Below, in pieces: positions 59,666-64,000 of a stretch of DNA of 64,000 nt. The translations under genes were made by a program, and so were the position numbers. Below the pieces are notes generated by a model. The model made no database searches and was not told the origin of the DNA. It saw only the letters and a list, made by a program, of their open reading frames with translations. Positions within the stretch are counted from its first letter, which is position 1. The number at the start of each line of letters is the position of its first letter. Source of the stretch: Pachypanchax playfairii (taxonomy: Eukaryota > Chordata > Actinopteri > Cyprinodontiformes > Aplocheilidae); assembly GCA_006937955.1 (NCBI GenBank), contig SSNP01000153.1:649098-713097 (forward strand). Reading direction: 5' to 3'.

Positions 59666-62600
59666 AAACATTCTTCATCTTTTATGATTTCCCAGTTAAA
59701 CATTTTAAAGTGTTTCAGGTGACACAAACCTGTGAAACCTTATTAAAATGTTACTGAACTATAGAAAGATCATAAAGACATTTTACTGTTCAACCATAAA
59801 ATCTCCTTCCTGAGCTACGAGCTGCAGGTTCATCACTCTGATGGCACCACTTTACCACATTGTTTACTCTCAATCACTTATTTCTGTATTAAAGATGAAT
59901 CTGACCTCTGCTTGACCCCAATGAAGCTTCTGCTCAGTGATTTCAGTCGACGTTTGGATTTGATAAAGTGCTGATCTGTTACAAACTTCCTGTAAAGTAG
60001 TTTAAAGATTGATGGGAGTCATCCCCTCAGAGTCAAAGTCTAACACTAATAAAGAGTTACAAGCAGCTCAGAAGTTGAATATTACACAGAGACTCAGAGT
60101 GAAGCTGGTTCTGTGTAAACGCTCAGCGTCAGGCTCGGTTCTGATCTGACTGCTTCCAGAACACAAACCTGAAACAGTAAAACCAGCTCCTGTATCAGAA
60201 ACAACAAAGTGTTTTAAAGCAGATGTTTCCTGTAACGACGTGCGCAGACTGTTAGACGAGCCTGATTATCGTGTTAATGGTGACCAAGATCAAAGAGATT
60301 TATCTGAGACTCGTTTCTTTTTATAGAAGACTTTCAGGTCTCAAATCAGACCGTCCCTTCTCAGAAACTAGTTCAGTTAACATGTCTGTAGAACCAGAAC
60401 AGATCCATCATCATGTTAGTAATGTGACGTGGTCACTTCCTGTTCAGACCCCTGAACATAAAGCTGCATCAGCTGATACAGCCGGCGACGTCCCACAAGG
60501 AAAACACATTTACTCTGATGTTTTTACCGGCGCGTGTCCGAGGTGGATGACGGGCTGTTGTATAACAGATCTGGTAGCAATGAAGCGTGGCGGTTCTGCA
60601 GAGTCTAAATATAACATGAAGGAAACAACCGCGAACCGTCTGATGAATGTGGGTATAAAAACTGGAGAGAAATCAGCTGCTGTAGATCTGCTTCATCACA
60701 AGATGCTGAGAAACAACCTCCTCAGTGTTAATGAGACCTGCTTGACCACAGAACCATTACAGACTGACTGCAGAACAAACAACACCACATTCAATCTGAA
60801 GATCAGATCTGAAACCAGAACCAAAGACTGACGGGACCCTGTCACGTTCAGGGACTTGACAGCACCTGAGTCTCTCCCAGCTGCACCTGGTGAAACGATG
60901 AGACCACTCTCTCACTCTGCTGCTTTCACCTAAAACCTCATCAGCTGGTAAATATTTTACTTCAAACAGACCGACTTTGCTTTCACACCTAAATGACCAG
61001 GAACTGGTACCAGAACCAGTTTAGAACTGGTTCCAGTACAAACCTACAGCCAAGAGCCATGTCACCTGACCCCCCCGGGGGGAAGTTTTAGTGCTATAAA
61101 ACTCAAGCAGCAGCTAAAACAAATATTTTAGTGATATTCAAATATTTGGTAAAAATGCCTGTGAGGCGGATTATCTGGGTCAAAGTCCTGCTGGAGTCCG
61201 GCCTAATGAGCTGTGTGACAAGCAGAAACCTGCTGGAGTCAACACTGTAAGGTGATCTCAGGAGGCCGGACCCACTCTGCTGTCCTCAAAAACCCAAAGA
61301 CAACCTCTAAAACTACACGTCAAAACAAAACAGACCTCCGCCCAACAGGTGAGGACTGACTGAACCAGCAGGAGTCGGGTTTCAAAGCAGCGCAGCACCT
61401 GAGTCACAACCACACAATGATGGGTTGGGTTCGTTTACATGATGCCAACATGAAGACGCAGGAGCAGCCATGAGACACCTGCACCTCCTGGTACCAGAAT
61501 CTGAAACATGAAAACCACCTGATTACACTTACACCCCCCCAGCTCCCCAGCTCCCCACCCTAGTTCTGATGAAAAAGTTGGGGAACAGAATCTTGAAGCA
61601 GTCTGAGTCCAAGCCAGCAGGACATGAGAGCTTGTGGCAGGTAAAGAGACAGATGTTGGCAGCTGGATGTAATGTGATTAGCAGAAGAGACGGAGGGATG
61701 TGAAGGGTTAAGAGAATAAAAGTTTCCTAAATCAGGTGAAGTTTCAGTTTAAAGCTGAGCTTTTATTTTTTAAAGGAGAATTTAATCACATTCTGATACA
61801 GGAGTTGTGATGTTGGTCTACACACCCCCGGGGCAACTGGGAAATCTGTTAGAAGAAGAAATCTGATTGGACAACATGTTTCACACAACAGAAACTCCCA
61901 GAGCGACGCCGCCAGCATCACACACAGCCAGGAAATCCAGACTCATCATCAGTGAGAGGATCACTCAGTCTGCTGAGACCCCCCCCCCCCCGGTTAGAAA
62001 CAGGACACAGAGGAAGTCACCATCAGCAGGACATAGTTGGTTCATGTTTACCCTGGAACCAAACCGGGAACCAAACCAAACCTGGAACTGAATTATGTAA
62101 AACAAGGATCCAAATTCCTCAAACAGGTAAATAAATCTGTCTCTCATCTTTAGAACCAGAACAGGAACATCTTGACAGCAGCGTTACAATGAGAGGAAAC
62201 AGGAAGGAAACCCAGAGTCCCACATTCAGACACGCCTGCTGTCTGAGCTTCTCAGTCCTGAGTCTCCTCATGCATTTTAAGTGGATAAAGATGCGTATAA
62301 ACAGCTTATCCTCAATAAGACACTTGGACAGGGGCCATTACCCACAATCCTTAGAGTGGTCACAGCATCTCTGCAGACAGCAGTGATTTCAGAACCATTT
62401 CTTCAGCTTCAAACTGTAAAAGGCAGCAGGTCAGGAGGAATATAACGGGTTGGGGATCAGTTCAGACTTGGTAGAACCAGATAAAGGATTCATTTTAAAG
62501 TATCCTGTCAGATACATGGACCTCCATCAGGTGACATCCATCAGGTGACATCAGTCCCCATTCTTCAATGATCGGCTCACATTCCATCAGTTCTCTGTTA

Positions 62601-62756
62601 GAACTGAGCAAGACTGAACAGGAAGTCAAAGCTGTCACATCCTTACCATGTTCTTGTTAACATGTTAAGACCACAGAGCCCTTTAATATCACATGACACG
62701 GACCCTGAGCTCCTGCTGGAACCCAACAGGAAGTAGCTTCAGATGTTTCAATCATG
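59666..62756. other. About 3.1 kb of unique sequence, candidate leader exon or promoter region not resolved
   Basis: No exon was recognised. 60220-60660 has more CpG than its surroundings (GCCGGCGACGTCCC, ACCGGCGCGTGTCCG). A 186-codon plus-strand ORF at 60271-60831 overlaps this but resembles no protein I know. A poly-C run is at 61979-61991. The non-coding first exon of myo6 could lie here or beyond the window. Confidence 0.4.
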
Positions 62757-63306
62757 TCCAGCATCAGGAGGACGGCGTCCTGCACCGCGATGATGGCGTC
62801 CAGCACCGGGAGGACGGCGTCCTGCACCGGGAGTATCGCGTCATGCACCGCGATGACGGCGTCATGCACCGCGATGACAGCGTCCTGCACCGCGATGACA
62901 GCGTCCTGCACCGGGAGTATCGCGTCCTGCACCGGGAGTATCGCGTCCTGCACAGGGATGACGGCGTCCTGCACCGCGATGATGGCGTCCAGCACCGGGA
63001 GGACGGCGTCCTGCACAGGGAGGACGGCGTCCTGCACCGGGAGTATCGCGTCATGCACCGCGATGACGGCGTCATGCACCGCGATGACAGCGTCCTGCAC
63101 CGCGATGATGGCGTCCAGCACCGGGAGGACGGCGTCCTGCACCGGGAGTATCGCGTCATGCACCGCGATGACGGCGTCATGCACCGCGATGACAGCGTCC
63201 TGCACCGTGATGACAGCGTCCTGCACCGGGAGTATCGCGTCCTGCACAGGGATGACGGCGTCCTGCACCGTGATGACAGCTTCCTGCACCGGAAGGATCG
63301 CGTCAT
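62757..63306. repeat. 21-bp CpG-dense minisatellite
   Basis: About 26 copies of GCGTCCTGCACCGCGATGAC plus G, with GGGAGTATC and GGGAGGACG variants. Several CpG per unit. The 21-bp period leaves multiple frames open on both strands, giving ORFs of about 180-210 codons that I do not regard as genes. Confidence 0.97.
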
Positions 63307-64000
63307 GAATCAGTAGGTCTGTTTGGATGGTGATGGGTCATGGCTCCTGTACTTCCTGCTCCCTGCCTTCAGGTGCTATAACCCAGTCTGACAGTTCTGG
63401 TTGCTCCTGATGTGCTGACTTTTAGGAACATGTTTCTGTGCGATCACCTCTGCTGTCAGAGGACCGTGTGACTTGTTGAACACTTTGGAGGAATGTTTGC
63501 TCTGATGTGGAAATGATGCAGCGTTATATGAAGGAGACACACCAGGTGTCCACAGAGAGGTTCTGGTCTCACTGAGGGTTTCCTCCAGTCATGTCACTGA
63601 TCATCGTTCTAATGTTGTTTTATAAACATTTCTGATATGTTCTGATTCTTCAGACTATCCTTTGGGTCTGATTCTGTTCATGACTGTGCTGTTTTAATAA
63701 AGACTCCTTCCACACCACCAACCCTCACCCAGAAACTCCTTCTGAGGTCCAGTAAGAACTCAGATCAGCTATCAGAACATCCACACACAGGAAGATTAGC
63801 TCCTGTATGATGACTGCTGTTTCCTGTGACGTGTTCCCGGATCCCACCTGAATTCCTCCTCATACCTTAGTCTGCAGCCTCCTTTCTCCTCCTCCTAAGT
63901 CTCAGGAAGGAGCTTCAGGTCACAGACCAGGAGGCACCTGACTTTTATGACCGTTCAGCCATAAAACAAGAAGGAAGGAGCAAAATCCAAAGTCCCTTAG
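63307..64000. other. Unique sequence at the right edge
   Basis: About 700 bases; no exon, array or RNA gene recognised. Confidence 0.5.

Noticed and set aside
60271..60831. 186-codon plus-strand ORF
   Set aside because: No recognisable domain, no splice structure and ordinary composition; could be chance. Kept only as part of the CpG-richer region.
62657..63316. ORFs of 180-210 codons on both strands
   Set aside because: 21-bp CpG-rich array with no stop; same artefact as the others.

Overview
The window is vertebrate genomic DNA, almost certainly from a teleost fish. It holds one recognisable gene, unconventional myosin VI (myo6), read on the minus strand. The start codon is at 47729-47727, and 25 consecutive coding exons run leftward to 1175, where the gene leaves the window. 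Together they encode about the first 955 residues of the protein. These are the complete motor domain (P-loop 151-158, switch I about 198-208, insert-1 278-303, TEDS threonine 405, switch II 456-461), the converter, the reverse-gear insert-2, the IQ motif, the lever-arm extension and the start of the single-alpha-helix domain. Every exon has a GT donor and an AG acceptor, and the reading frame closes across all junctions. Residue numbers agree with mammalian MYO6 at the landmarks checked (P-loop, insert-1, Thr405). The cargo-binding tail lies beyond position 1. I could not decide between the teleost paralogues myo6a and myo6b.

The striking feature is not the coding sequence but the introns. 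About 21 separate minisatellites with unrelated units (10, 13, 20, 21, 22, 23, 24, 26, 27, 29, 30, 37, 38, 40 and about 50 bp, among others) occupy roughly 30 of the 64 kb. Going left to right they are: a poly-G array at 1-1057; GC-rich 13-bp and 29-bp arrays in intron 23; a 21-bp array that is almost all of intron 20; a 4-kb CA/GT-rich array in intron 17; a 40-bp array in intron 14; a 38-bp array in intron 13; a 30-bp array in intron 11; a C-rich array with an assembly gap in intron 10; a palindrome-containing array in intron 9; a 4.4-kb decamer array in intron 8; and further arrays in introns 7, 3 and 1. Seven more lie in the 16 kb upstream of the start codon. Long ORFs inside these arrays are by-products of repeats without stop codons and are not annotated as genes.

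Upstream of the first coding exon (47746-64000) I recognise no other gene. A splice acceptor directly before the 16-base 5' leader shows that at least one non-coding first exon lies upstream, possibly outside the window. One roughly 1.2-kb inverted-repeat transposon-like element with an internal tRNA-like promoter sits in intron 9.

The observations most worth following are: intron 20, a 720-bp minisatellite that is open and in frame with both flanking exons; several arrays that begin within about 25 bp of a 5' splice site; and arrays with almost no length variation between copies (437 decamers with one 1-bp slip, 20 exact-length 40-mers, 48 exact-length 30-mers). There is no sign of a prokaryotic system, CRISPR array or viral gene.
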